Positions 1-7,363 of a stretch of DNA of 8,610 bases are shown in pieces (within the stretch, counting starts at the first letter, position 1; every line of letters begins with the position of its first letter). This DNA comes from Deltaproteobacteria bacterium (lineage in GTDB: Bacteria; UBA10199; DSSB01): the NCBI GenBank assembly GCA_021414045.1, contig JAIOPF010000349.1, positions 1 to 8,610 on the forward strand, in the 5' to 3' direction. The translations under genes were made by a program, and so were the position numbers. The notes beneath the pieces are model-generated. The model was not told where the DNA came from, ran no database searches, and worked only from the letters and a program-made list of their open reading frames with translations.

Positions 1-1
1 C

Positions 2-3000
2 GCCTCGATGCTGCCGCGAGAGGGCAGTTACGTTTATCTCAGTCCCGCGAGTTCGGAAGGGACACCGGCGAACCCAGGCGTGGTGACGGCTCAAGAATTC
101 AATGCGCGGTTGTTGGACGTCGAGACCGGGTTGATGGGCCACGCCCTGAGCACCTTCGTCCAACCCGAACATTTCACGACCGAGGACTTGATCCATCGCC
201 GTTTTCAGCACCAGTTCGGGTATTACGAATGGTATCGGTTTTTCGATCGCAACAAGGGACCGACGAAGCAGCGGGCCCGTTACGAGCGCGCCGGGCTGAT
301 CGAGGAAATGTTCATTCCCGGCCTGCGGCGGTATCTGGCGCAAAATCCGACTCTCCTCGAGGTCAACGACCCCGCTCAAGGAATCATTAGGCCCGAACAG
401 ATCACGCCCGCCAATTTTCGAAATTTGCGGTTCTCCTGGATCCAAGGCCCCGCTGCGCGAGAGGCCGCTTATCAACGGCACCTGGCCTATCGCAGCGAAA
501 TGAACCGGGCCAACCTTTCGCAGACGATGATCAACATCGCCAGCAACGGCACCAGCCGACAAGGTTCGGGTAGAATCAACTGGGTCAGTTACGGCGCGCG
601 CAAGATCGAGCGATTTTTAGGCATGGGCAGCGGTAATTTTCCCCGAGAGTATTCCGCCCAGTCCTCGCATTTCGAGACCGCCGACCAGCGCCTGGGGCGG
701 GTCGACAATCCCGTCTCCCAAATGGTCATCCTGGCGGGATACGGTCCCCGCGACGAAAACGATCCCGAGGTCTTTCGTGGCATCGCGAATTATGCCGAGG
801 ATGAAATCGCTCAGGGAAAGCAGCCCAATTTGCTTTTTCATGGCAACAATCCCTCGAAATTCACCCTGCCGATCCGTGGGATTCCCGCCATCGCCTATCG
901 TTTCATGGATGCCCTGCGTTCGCCCGCGATGAAAAATATCGTTGTCGTCGGGACGCCCGACGTCGGCGTGGTCCTCGAAGCCTTCCAGCAGCATTTCGCC
1001 TCGGAAATCGCGGAACAGGGAAAGCGTTTCATCTACGTCAACACCGGCTTGGAAGGCGGTGGTTTCGCGGTGAACCTGCAGCAAGGCATCGACGCCTTGC
1101 CCGAGCACAACAAGATGGCCGTCTTGAGTTACGGCGACACCCCGCGCGTCGACATCAATAACATGGCTTTCCATCCTTGGCGCCATACGATGGACTATAT
1201 CTTCGGCGCCAACGGCCGCGATCAGGTCTTGGATTTCATGGGAATGAACGCCCACTATCAGGGCGAGATCGACGGCGTTGATTATCCGCTGAAGGAAGGC
1301 AACGTCCAAGGAATCCGGCGCATGCCCACCGGACTTTTCTCGGAAATGTTCGCCAATCGAAAAACAGTGCGCTCGGGCCCGGCGGGGAAGGCCTTGATCT
1401 TCCTGCGGCACTTGCTTAGCAGGCCCTACCATCCCAATATTTTGGATTTGCCCAATGTCATCGGCGACACCATCATGCGCAGCGCGGAAAACATGGCCAT
1501 GCGCACGGCGGGCGGAAAACCTCCCCTGGTGGCCGTCAGCATCGATGCGGCCGAGCGGGCCATGGCCTCGCGCCTGCAATGGAAGGGCGATTTCCGTCCG
1601 GGGCACCTCGATATGGGCGGCTTGGTCGATCTCGACGGCGTTCGCGATTATGCCATCGCCCAAGCCTTGGCTTATGAATACCCGCACGCCCACGCGGACG
1701 ACCTTGAGACTTTTAGGCAAGAAACTTTGCCGCAATTCCAAGACCGCCTTCCCTTGCTCACGGGCGCGGCCGCCAAGATCAATAATTTATACGTCCGCGT
1801 CCGCGAGGAATTACTGCAGCGCGAGGCGGAGCGCCCCACGGATCAAAAGCTGGGGATCACCGACGACTCCCTGCGAAGGCTGGGATTCGACCCGGAAGCT
1901 CTTCCCATGCTGCCAACGGGAGAGCTGAACCCGGCATGGATGGAGCGAGTTCTGCCCGATGCCGAAATCCAAGCTTATCGGCGTTCTTTCACCGCCTACG
2001 ACAATCGCGTCGATCATGCGCGCCAGTTGGACCGCGCCTTCCAAGATTGGCAGATGCGGACGCGGCCCTACGAAGAGCCCGAACGCCGGGAAGTCGGGAA
2101 GACCGCTAGGGAATTCGTTCTGCGTCGGCTCAATTCCGAACCCGAGCGCTACCGCGGCTTGATTCTCGAATGGAGTTTCGACCGGCTACGGGATCAGGTG
2201 ATGAAGGAGGCGAGGGGACGCTTCGGTGAATTCTCCCCCCAGGTCGCTCAGGTCAATACCTATTTCGAGCAAAGCACGACCCATGGTTACGACACGCCCT
2301 TGCGTCGTATCCTGCTTGGTTTCAAGGCCGCCGACGGACTGAGGCGTTACCAGAATTTCCTGTCCGCGGGCGAATTCCAGACCCTTTATCCCAAGCTGGT
2401 CGAGTCGCTACATTTGGCTCGGGAAACGATTTCCGGCAACCGATGGTTGGGACTTGGCCGCGGCGGGCTTCGGGACGGGCGCTTTTTCCTGCGCGGCTAC
2501 CTGGATCAAGCCCAAGTGACCGCCGATGAAATATACGTTCGCAAGGTCGGTGAGAGCCCGCCCGCTTATCGCAGTCGCGGAGCTGGCGCTTCGTTGCCCA
2601 ATTCCGAAGGGCGTCCGGCGGTTTCGCTGGAAGGACGCGAAGTTCGGCGCGCCGATTCTCCCGTCTATCTCCAAAAGGATTTGGATTTCATGGCTCGGCG
2701 TCTCGAGATCCTGCCTTCGCGCATGCCCCACCTCGTCGCCGCGGCTTCGGGCGTGAGGGCGGAGACCGACCTAGGAAGGGTTTCCTCGCAGCGGATGAGC
2801 TACGACCGGCTCTTGGCTTGGTCTCAGAGCGGCGCGGGGCAGACCTATCTTCGCGAGAACGAGTCTTTCCTAGCGGACAGCTTGCGCAACCGCATCTACG
2901 AATCCGGGCCGGGCATGGCGGTGGGTTTGGTTTCGATGCTGGGTTTCGAGCATCTCGCCGACCGCGTCGGCTTGGACCAAAGGGCCCATCCGCATGAGCG

Positions 3001-4549
3001 TTTCGCCTTCGTGGTCGGGGGAAGCCACCTCGTCAACGCGGGCACCACCTCGCTCACCGAGGTCGTCACCAACCGGTACTTCGCCCAACCTTTCCGATTC
3101 GCCTCGACTCGAGCGGTTTCCGCGGGTTCCGAGGCCGCGGTGCAATTCAGTTTCGCTTCTCGAGAAAGTTTTTCCCGGGCCTTGGGGGCTTCGCTGTCCC
3201 GCAATTTGGGTCTCGAGGGAAGTTTGGGCCGCATGGCCTGGAATGGGACTCGGGGCCTGGTCACCATGCCTTTCCGTGCGGCATGGGGCATGGGCCCCGG
3301 GCTCATGGCCTCGGCCATTGTCGATAGGACGATAGGTCGCGCGCTCCCGGAAGGTTCGGCGGCCCGCAATGCCTTGCACCTGGGATCTTTTTTCCTGCCC
3401 GATGTCTATCGTATCGCCTTGGGCAATCGCGGGCCGGCCTTCTTCGAAGGACCGACCATGCGTTTCGCGACCCGAGCCTTTGCCGCCGGTTTCATCGCCG
3501 ACATGACTTTCATGGGGGCCCAGCGCGTGATGTACGGTTCGGAAGGCGTGACGACCCGTAACCTGATCTACCAGCGAGCCAACCAACTGCACGATCGCGA
3601 GGAAGGAACCCTCCACCGCGTCGTCGACGGCGCCTTCGAAATGATCGCGCCGCAGATTTCGGCGTGGTGGGATTCCGTGGAGCTCGACGGGTTGGGTTTC
3701 CGTCCCAATAGCTATCAAAACCAAGCGACCCAGGAATTGCGCAGCTTTTCCAGCAATACCACCGAAAGGGCGGATGCCTTGCTGCGGCACGCCATGCTGT
3801 TCGGCAGCGGCGGCTCGAACCTCGATCCTTCCTTTTACACGAGGGTCGATTGGGGTTTCGTCCGCGGGGAAAACCGCCTCGAAAATATCCGCCTCGAAAA
3901 CGGACGGGAATTTCCCGTGCGGGACGTGCTGGAACAGCTGCAAGATCCCAACGTGGCCCGGCGCTTCTCCGGAGAGGCGGGGGCACGCGAGGACCAGGCC
4001 GCCTACATCCAAAGGCAATTTCGCGGTTATCGCCTGAGCCATGCGGAGGCCGAGCAAATTCTGGAACGTATCGCGGTCCATACGCTGCGCAACGACCTGG
4101 GTTCGATCAATCAATACGCGCTTCCCGAGAACTCAGCGATGCGAAGCCTCTTCGATGAACGGGGCTCCTTGCGTCCTGGCCAGGAGCAGGCCTTGTTGCG
4201 GCGGCTTTATCCGGACACGGGGGTCGACGAAGCGGTGGTCTTGCGGCAACGGCGAGTCGCCTTGGCGACCACTTTGCTGCAGGCGAGAAACTCTTCCAAT
4301 CCGGCTTCCGCGGAACCCTATCTGGCGGTGGCGCGGAATATCGGTTTGGTCGGCGCGGATGGGGCCATCCTTGATCCGGAAATTCGACGGGCAGCCGAGT
4401 CCCAGATCGCTGCCTTGCCCCGCGCGGCCTCGCCCCTAGGGCTAAGCACCGTTTCTGGCGGTGGAATTTCCCCTCGCAACTCCCTGGCCCTGCGCCTGGG
4501 AGGCGTCTCCCTCGCCACGGCCGCTACGCGATTGACACCGCAGGGTTAA
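2..4549 (+). CDS. Giant protein of unknown function with an embedded nucleotidyltransferase-like (GT-A/MobA-like) domain; possibly 5' partial
   Basis: The frame is open to the left window edge; the first visible Met is at position 8 and residues are counted from it (1513 residues). No ribosome binding site can be judged because only seven bases precede that Met, so the true start may lie outside. As a whole the protein is not one I recognise. Residues ~1-235 look mostly helical and charged. Residues ~238-555 have nucleotidyltransferase-like signals in the right order: VILAGYGPR (240-248), KFTLPIRGIPAIAYRFMDAL (284-303), a strand IVVVGTP (311-317), a Gly-rich NTGLEGGGFAVNLQQGIDAL segment (345-364), YGDTP (375-379) with a candidate metal-binding Asp377, and DLDGVRDY (541-548), like the DxDTpeDy element of such enzymes. 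Residues ~560-960 are charged and helical. Residues ~965-1175 are rich in Gly, Ala, Phe and Met with hydrophobic stretches, suggesting membrane association or a packed helical core. The tail is helical. No signal peptide is visible. miaB follows after 39 bases, so co-transcription is likely. I am sure it is a real gene; the function is inference. Confidence 0.85.
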   Translation, partial: ASMLPREGSYVYLSPASSEGTPANPGVVTAQEFNARLLDVETGLMGHALSTFVQPEHFTTEDLIHRRFQHQFGYYEWYRFFDRNKGPTKQRARYERAGLIEEMFIPGLRRYLAQNPTLLEVNDPAQGIIRPEQITPANFRNLRFSWIQGPAAREAAYQRHLAYRSEMNRANLSQTMINIASNGTSRQGSGRINWVSYGARKIERFLGMGSGNFPREYSAQSSHFETADQRLGRVDNPVSQMVILAGYGPRDENDPEVFRGIANYAEDEIAQGKQPNLLFHGNNPSKFTLPIRGIPAIAYRFMDALRSPAMKNIVVVGTPDVGVVLEAFQQHFASEIAEQGKRFIYVNTGLEGGGFAVNLQQGIDALPEHNKMAVLSYGDTPRVDINNMAFHPWRHTMDYIFGANGRDQVLDFMGMNAHYQGEIDGVDYPLKEGNVQGIRRMPTGLFSEMFANRKTVRSGPAGKALIFLRHLLSRPYHPNILDLPNVIGDTIMRSAENMAMRTAGGKPPLVAVSIDAAERAMASRLQWKGDFRPGHLDMGGLVDLDGVRDYAIAQALAYEYPHAHADDLETFRQETLPQFQDRLPLLTGAAAKINNLYVRVREELLQREAERPTDQKLGITDDSLRRLGFDPEALPMLPTGELNPAWMERVLPDAEIQAYRRSFTAYDNRVDHARQLDRAFQDWQMRTRPYEEPERREVGKTAREFVLRRLNSEPERYRGLILEWSFDRLRDQVMKEARGRFGEFSPQVAQVNTYFEQSTTHGYDTPLRRILLGFKAADGLRRYQNFLSAGEFQTLYPKLVESLHLARETISGNRWLGLGRGGLRDGRFFLRGYLDQAQVTADEIYVRKVGESPPAYRSRGAGASLPNSEGRPAVSLEGREVRRADSPVYLQKDLDFMARRLEILPSRMPHLVAAASGVRAETDLGRVSSQRMSYDRLLAWSQSGAGQTYLRENESFLADSLRNRIYESGPGMAVGLVSMLGFEHLADRVGLDQRAHPHERFAFVVGGSHLVNAGTTSLTEVVTNRYFAQPFRFASTRAVSAGSEAAVQFSFASRESFSRALGASLSRNLGLEGSLGRMAWNGTRGLVTMPFRAAWGMGPGLMASAIVDRTIGRALPEGSAARNALHLGSFFLPDVYRIALGNRGPAFFEGPTMRFATRAFAAGFIADMTFMGAQRVMYGSEGVTTRNLIYQRANQLHDREEGTLHRVVDGAFEMIAPQISAWWDSVELDGLGFRPNSYQNQATQELRSFSSNTTERADALLRHAMLFGSGGSNLDPSFYTRVDWGFVRGENRLENIRLENGREFPVRDVLEQLQDPNVARRFSGEAGAREDQAAYIQRQFRGYRLSHAEAEQILERIAVHTLRNDLGSINQYALPENSAMRSLFDERGSLRPGQEQALLRRLYPDTGVDEAVVLRQRRVALATTLLQARNSSNPASAEPYLAVARNIGLVGADGAILDPEIRRAAESQIAALPRAASPLGLSTVSGGGISPRNSLALRLGGVSLATAATRLTPQG

Positions 4550-4563
4550 GCTGGGTAGAGCGT

Positions 4564-4583
4564 GGAATTCAGGACAGAATTCC
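4564..4583 (+). promoter_or_regulatory. Inverted repeat in the miaB leader with the Shine-Dalgarno-like AGGA in its loop
   Basis: GGAATTC (4564-4570) and GAATTCC (4577-4583) are perfect 7-base reverse complements around the 6-base loop AGGACA. The loop holds the only AGGA ahead of the ATG at 4589, and the right arm ends five bases before that ATG. As RNA it could present or restrict the ribosome binding site of miaB. If translation instead starts at the GTG at 4562, this stretch is coding and the repeat may be chance. The pairing is seen directly; a regulatory role is inference. Confidence 0.35.
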
Positions 4584-4588
4584 CGTTT

Positions 4589-5932
4589 ATGCCCGATAAA
4601 TACTACATCAAGACCTACGGCTGCCAAATGAACGAGCTGGACGGCTCTCAGATGGGGCGCCTGCTCGGCAAACATGGCTATCAAGCCACGCAAGTTCCCG
4701 AAGAAGCCTCCGTCATCCTCATCAATACTTGCAGCATTCGCGAGAAGGCCAGCCACAAGGTTTATAGCGACGTCGGACGCTTTCGCGCGCTGAAGTTGAG
4801 AAATCCCGAAGTAATTTTAGGAGTGACAGGCTGCCAGGCCCAGGCCGAAAGCGCTCACCTGCACAAGCGCTTTCCTTATTTGGATTTGGTCGTCGGTCCC
4901 GACCATACCGGACGCATTCCCGAGCTCATTGAAAAGGCCAAGCGGGAAGGGGGCCAGCAGGTCGCCGCGGTCAAGCTGGAGCGGCGCGACGACTATCAGT
5001 TTTTGAATCTCCTCCCTGACGAGGCGGAGAGCGCTCACCAGGCCCTCGTCACCATCATGAAGGGCTGCGATAATTTCTGTTCCTTCTGCATCGTGCCTTT
5101 CGTCCGGGGTCGCGAGGTCTGCCGCGACGCCGAGGAGATCGTGGCCGAAGTCCGGGATTTGGCGGAACGCGGGACCCTCGAGGTCACCCTCCTGGGCCAG
5201 AACGTCAATTCCTATGGAGTCGGACGTCACGCCGCCGACCCCAACGCGCTTTCCTTCGCCAAGTTATTGCGCCGCCTTTCCCGAGAAACCGCGATTCAAC
5301 GCATTCGCTTCACGACGTCCCATCCCAAGGACCTCTCGGAAGAGTTGATCGAGGAATTCCGCGACAACCCGAAGCTGGCGGCCCACTTCCATCTGCCTAT
5401 CCAATCCGGCTCCGATGCGGTGCTCAAGCGCATGTACCGCGACTACACTCGCGAGGGTTACCTCGAGAAAATCGCGCGGCTGCGCCAGGCCCGCGCCGAC
5501 CTCGCGATCAGCACCGACGTCATCGTCGGATTCTGCGGGGAAACCGACGCAGAATTCCAGGATACCCTCGATTTGCTCGAGGAGCTGCGTTACGATTCGA
5601 TTTATTCTTTCGTGTACTCCGAGCGCCCGAAGACCACCGCCGCCCAGCACTTCGCCGACGACGTGCCGCTCGAAGTCAAGCAGGAGAGGTTGCGCCGACT
5701 TCAGGACTTGCAAAACCGGATCACCCTGGAGAAGAATGTCGAGTGGGTGGGGAAAACGGCGGAAGTCTTGGTGGAAGGCCCCTCGAGGCAGGGGACGACC
5801 TATTCGGGGCGAAGTTCGCAGAACCATATTGTGCATTTCGAGGGATCGGAGGCGGAAGTGGGAACGTTATTGAAGGTCAAGATCCTTCGTGCCTGTTCCA
5901 ACTCCCTGATCGGAGAAAAAGATGTCGGATGA
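4589..5932 (+). CDS. miaB: tRNA-2-methylthio-N6-dimethylallyladenosine synthase MiaB
   Basis: A cytoplasmic radical-SAM methylthiotransferase that converts N6-isopentenyl-adenosine 37 of tRNAs reading UNN codons to the 2-methylthio form, using two [4Fe-4S] clusters. At 447 residues it is full length for the family. The N-terminal UPF0004 domain has Cys12 (YIKTYGCQMNE), Cys48 (NTCSIREKA) and Cys82 (GVTGCQAQ), the ligands of the auxiliary cluster. The radical-SAM CxxxCxxC motif is Cys160, Cys164 and Cys167 in KGCDNFCSFCIVPFVRGRE. Further family signatures are RFTTSHP, HLPIQSGSDAVLKRMYRDYT and STDVIVGFCGET. A C-terminal TRAM domain (~380-445) would bind tRNA. I chose ATG 4589 because MPDKYYIKTYGCQMN matches the usual MiaB N-terminus and AGGA at 4571-4574 precedes it. 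A GTG at 4562 in the same frame would add nine residues (456 in all) and has no clear binding site. The CDNFC context and overall motifs favour MiaB over its relatives MtaB and RimO. The 3' end overlaps the next gene by 11 bases. Confidence 0.97.
   Translation: MPDKYYIKTYGCQMNELDGSQMGRLLGKHGYQATQVPEEASVILINTCSIREKASHKVYSDVGRFRALKLRNPEVILGVTGCQAQAESAHLHKRFPYLDLVVGPDHTGRIPELIEKAKREGGQQVAAVKLERRDDYQFLNLLPDEAESAHQALVTIMKGCDNFCSFCIVPFVRGREVCRDAEEIVAEVRDLAERGTLEVTLLGQNVNSYGVGRHAADPNALSFAKLLRRLSRETAIQRIRFTTSHPKDLSEELIEEFRDNPKLAAHFHLPIQSGSDAVLKRMYRDYTREGYLEKIARLRQARADLAISTDVIVGFCGETDAEFQDTLDLLEELRYDSIYSFVYSERPKTTAAQHFADDVPLEVKQERLRRLQDLQNRITLEKNVEWVGKTAEVLVEGPSRQGTTYSGRSSQNHIVHFEGSEAEVGTLLKVKILRACSNSLIGEKDVG
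5912..5916 (+). promoter_or_regulatory. Ribosome binding site of the BFN-domain gene, inside the end of miaB
   Basis: GGAGA lies five bases before the ATG at 5922 and within the last codons of miaB. It fixes the start of the downstream gene and supports translational coupling across the 11-base overlap. Confidence 0.7.
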
Positions 5933-6437
5933 GAATGCCCCCTTGATTCGGATGAAGGTGACGGGACTCACCATCGATCCCTTCACCAATATGCCGATCA
6001 TTATACTGAAGGATTTCGAGGAAAAAATGGCCCTGCCCATCTGGATAGGCTTGATCGAGGCCTCGGCCATCGCCACGGAGCTCGAGAAAATCCAGTTGGC
6101 CAGGCCCATGACCCACGATCTCCTGCGCAATATCCTTCGCGAGCTCGAGGTGGAAGTCGCCAAGGTTGAGGTCAACGACCTGGCGGATAACACGTTTTAC
6201 GCCAAGGTTTTCCTGAAGCGGGACGATGAAGAAATCGTCATGGACGCCCGGCCCAGCGACGCCATCGCGATCGCCTTAAGGACCGGTTCGCCCATTTTCG
6301 TCGATAGGCGGGTTATGGAGAAATCGCGGCGCATCGACTTGTCCAAGACCTTGGACGAGGATAAAGCCAAGCAGCAAAAATGGACCGAAATCCTCGAAAA
6401 CCTTTCTCCCGAGGATTTTGGGAAATACAAGATGTGA
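5922..6437 (+). CDS. Bifunctional nuclease family (BFN/DUF151) protein
   Basis: A 171-residue protein with one BFN (DUF151) domain over roughly residues 8-135. Recognisable family motifs are the N-terminal MKVTGLTIDPFTNMPIIIL strand region, LPIWIGLIEASAIATELE, ARPMTHDLLRNIL and DARPSDAIAIALR. The C-terminal tail ends in LSPEDFGKYKM, common in bacterial members. Plant relatives are reported to have RNase and DNase activity, which gave the family its name; in bacteria the role is poorly defined, so nuclease activity here is inferred from family alone. It is probably cytoplasmic: there is no signal peptide or membrane segment. The start is well supported by GGAGA five bases upstream. The gene overlaps the end of miaB by 11 bases in another frame. 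From general knowledge, miaB followed by a DUF151 gene is a recurring order in deltaproteobacteria, which hints at a link to RNA or tRNA metabolism, but this is not shown by the sequence. Confidence 0.93.
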   Translation: MSDENAPLIRMKVTGLTIDPFTNMPIIILKDFEEKMALPIWIGLIEASAIATELEKIQLARPMTHDLLRNILRELEVEVAKVEVNDLADNTFYAKVFLKRDDEEIVMDARPSDAIAIALRTGSPIFVDRRVMEKSRRIDLSKTLDEDKAKQQKWTEILENLSPEDFGKYKM

Positions 6438-6442
6438 TCGCC

Positions 6443-6838
6443 ATGAAAAAAATCTTTCAAAATTGGGGACCTGTCCTTGTTTACTTCATCTTGATCTTCA
6501 TCGGTTCTTCGATTCCGGTGCAGGTGAAGCCAGGGGTCGATAAGGTCCTGCATATTCTCGAATACGGCTTGATGGGTTTTTTCACCGCCCGCGGCGTGCT
6601 TTTAACTTGGGACTTGCCGAAGGTTTGGGGCTGTCTGTTGGGGACTTTGATGGCGGGAAGCTTGGGCGTCCTCGACGAGATCCATCAATACTTCGTCCCG
6701 GGTCGCAGCTCTTCGGTTTACGACGCGATGGCGGATTTCACCGGCGCTCTCCTGGGAGCCCTGTGCTTCGTGATGCTGGGCTCCTTGTTGTACCGAAGCG
6801 ATAAACTCTATTCGCGACCTCATGACAGCTGTTGTTAG
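6443..6838 (+). CDS. VanZ-like family membrane protein
   Basis: A 131-residue inner-membrane protein with about four predicted membrane segments: ~9-26, ~36-54, ~60-77 and ~96-117. The VanZ-family signatures are clear: DKVLHILEYGLMGFF (33-47) and DEIHQYFVPGRSSSVYDAMAD (78-98), followed by the Gly-rich last segment GALLGALCF. VanZ itself gives low-level teicoplanin resistance in enterococci; small stand-alone VanZ-like proteins are widespread and mostly uncharacterised, so a role in glycopeptide resistance should not be assumed. The ATG at 6443 gives a normal MKK- start and lies five bases after the stop of the BFN gene. A GTG at 6434, overlapping that stop and preceded by GGGAAA at 6420-6425, would add three residues and is a reasonable alternative. 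The protein ends in two cysteines (Cys130, Cys131). Two bases before ATG there is no strong binding site, which suggests coupling to the upstream gene. Confidence 0.9.
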   Translation: MKKIFQNWGPVLVYFILIFIGSSIPVQVKPGVDKVLHILEYGLMGFFTARGVLLTWDLPKVWGCLLGTLMAGSLGVLDEIHQYFVPGRSSSVYDAMADFTGALLGALCFVMLGSLLYRSDKLYSRPHDSCC

Positions 6839-6841
6839 ACC

Positions 6842-7363
6842 ATGATCCATCCTTATCTAGATAGATGGCCGACGATTGGCGACGAGGTTTTCTTGGCTGA
6901 AGGTTGTCACGTCATCGGCGACGTGACCATCGGCGAGGGGGCCTCGATTTGGTTCAATACCGTGGTTCGCGGCGACGTCTTTCCCATCCGTATCGGGCGA
7001 AAAACCAATATCCAGGATAATTGCACCATTCATGTGACCTCGGGCACCCATGCCACGGTGATCGAGGATGAAGTCACCGTGGGGCATCGCGTCATCCTTC
7101 ATGGGTGTTGGGTGAAAAAGCTCGCCTTGATTGGGATGGGATCGGTGATTTTAGACGGAGCGGAGATCGGCGAGGAGAGCTTGATTGGCGCCGGCTCCCT
7201 GGTAACTCCGGGAACCGTGATTCCGTCGCGGGTTTTGGCCATGGGATCTCCCTGCAAGGTCGTCCGTCAATTGGGCGACGAAGAAGTCGCCCGCTTTCGC
7301 GAATCCGCCGAGCACTACCATGACTTGGCGCGGCAATATCTCAAGTCGCAAATGGAATCCTGA
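6842..7363 (+). CDS. Gamma-class carbonic anhydrase family protein (left-handed beta-helix)
   Basis: A 173-residue protein of hexapeptide repeats, seen as repeated I/V-G-x-x motifs from about residue 24 to 130 (VIGDVTIGEGASIW, LIGMGSVILDGAEIGEESLI), forming a left-handed parallel beta-helix that trimerises. It is then closed by a C-terminal helix (~142-170). The three candidate zinc or iron ligands are His64, His82 and His87 (CTIHV, VGHRVILHGC). Arg43, Asp45, Asn56, Gln58 and Asp59 match conserved active-site positions of Methanosarcina Cam. The Glu that follows the Asp in Cam is Val46 here, and the acidic loop carrying the proton-shuttle Glu is absent, since His64 and His82 are only 18 apart. 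This places it with the CamH/YrdA/PaaY-like group, whose members may hydrate CO2 or have other, sometimes unknown, activities. It is probably cytoplasmic. It starts 3 bases after the VanZ-like gene with no strong binding site, consistent with translational coupling, and is the last gene of the unit. Confidence 0.93.
   Translation: MIHPYLDRWPTIGDEVFLAEGCHVIGDVTIGEGASIWFNTVVRGDVFPIRIGRKTNIQDNCTIHVTSGTHATVIEDEVTVGHRVILHGCWVKKLALIGMGSVILDGAEIGEESLIGAGSLVTPGTVIPSRVLAMGSPCKVVRQLGDEEVARFRESAEHYHDLARQYLKSQMES

Noticed and set aside
617..1741. Long antisense open frame (374 codons) on the minus strand
   Set aside because: It lies wholly inside the giant + strand gene, has no recognisable domain and shows the skewed composition expected of an antisense shadow in GC-rich coding DNA.
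2870..4114. Long antisense open frame (414 codons) on the minus strand
   Set aside because: It is fully contained in the giant + strand gene; the product is His-, Arg- and Gly-rich with no fold-like pattern, typical of a shadow frame.
4565..4582. Two GAATTC sites 12 bases apart as a cloning scar
   Set aside because: The flanking sequence is continuous coding and leader DNA with no vector-like sequence, and the pair is explained by the inverted repeat.
4562..4588. GTG at 4562 as the miaB start
   Set aside because: It would add nine residues not typical of MiaB and lacks a clear Shine-Dalgarno sequence, while ATG 4589 gives the usual N-terminus. It is kept only as an alternative.
6380..6442. 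Upstream ATG at 6380 for the VanZ-like gene
   Set aside because: It would overlap the BFN gene by 58 bases and add 21 polar residues ahead of a normal MKK- membrane-protein start.
6443..6838. VanZ-like gene as an antibiotic-resistance determinant
   Set aside because: No vanHAX-type genes are nearby, and stand-alone VanZ-like proteins are common in bacteria with no link to glycopeptide resistance.
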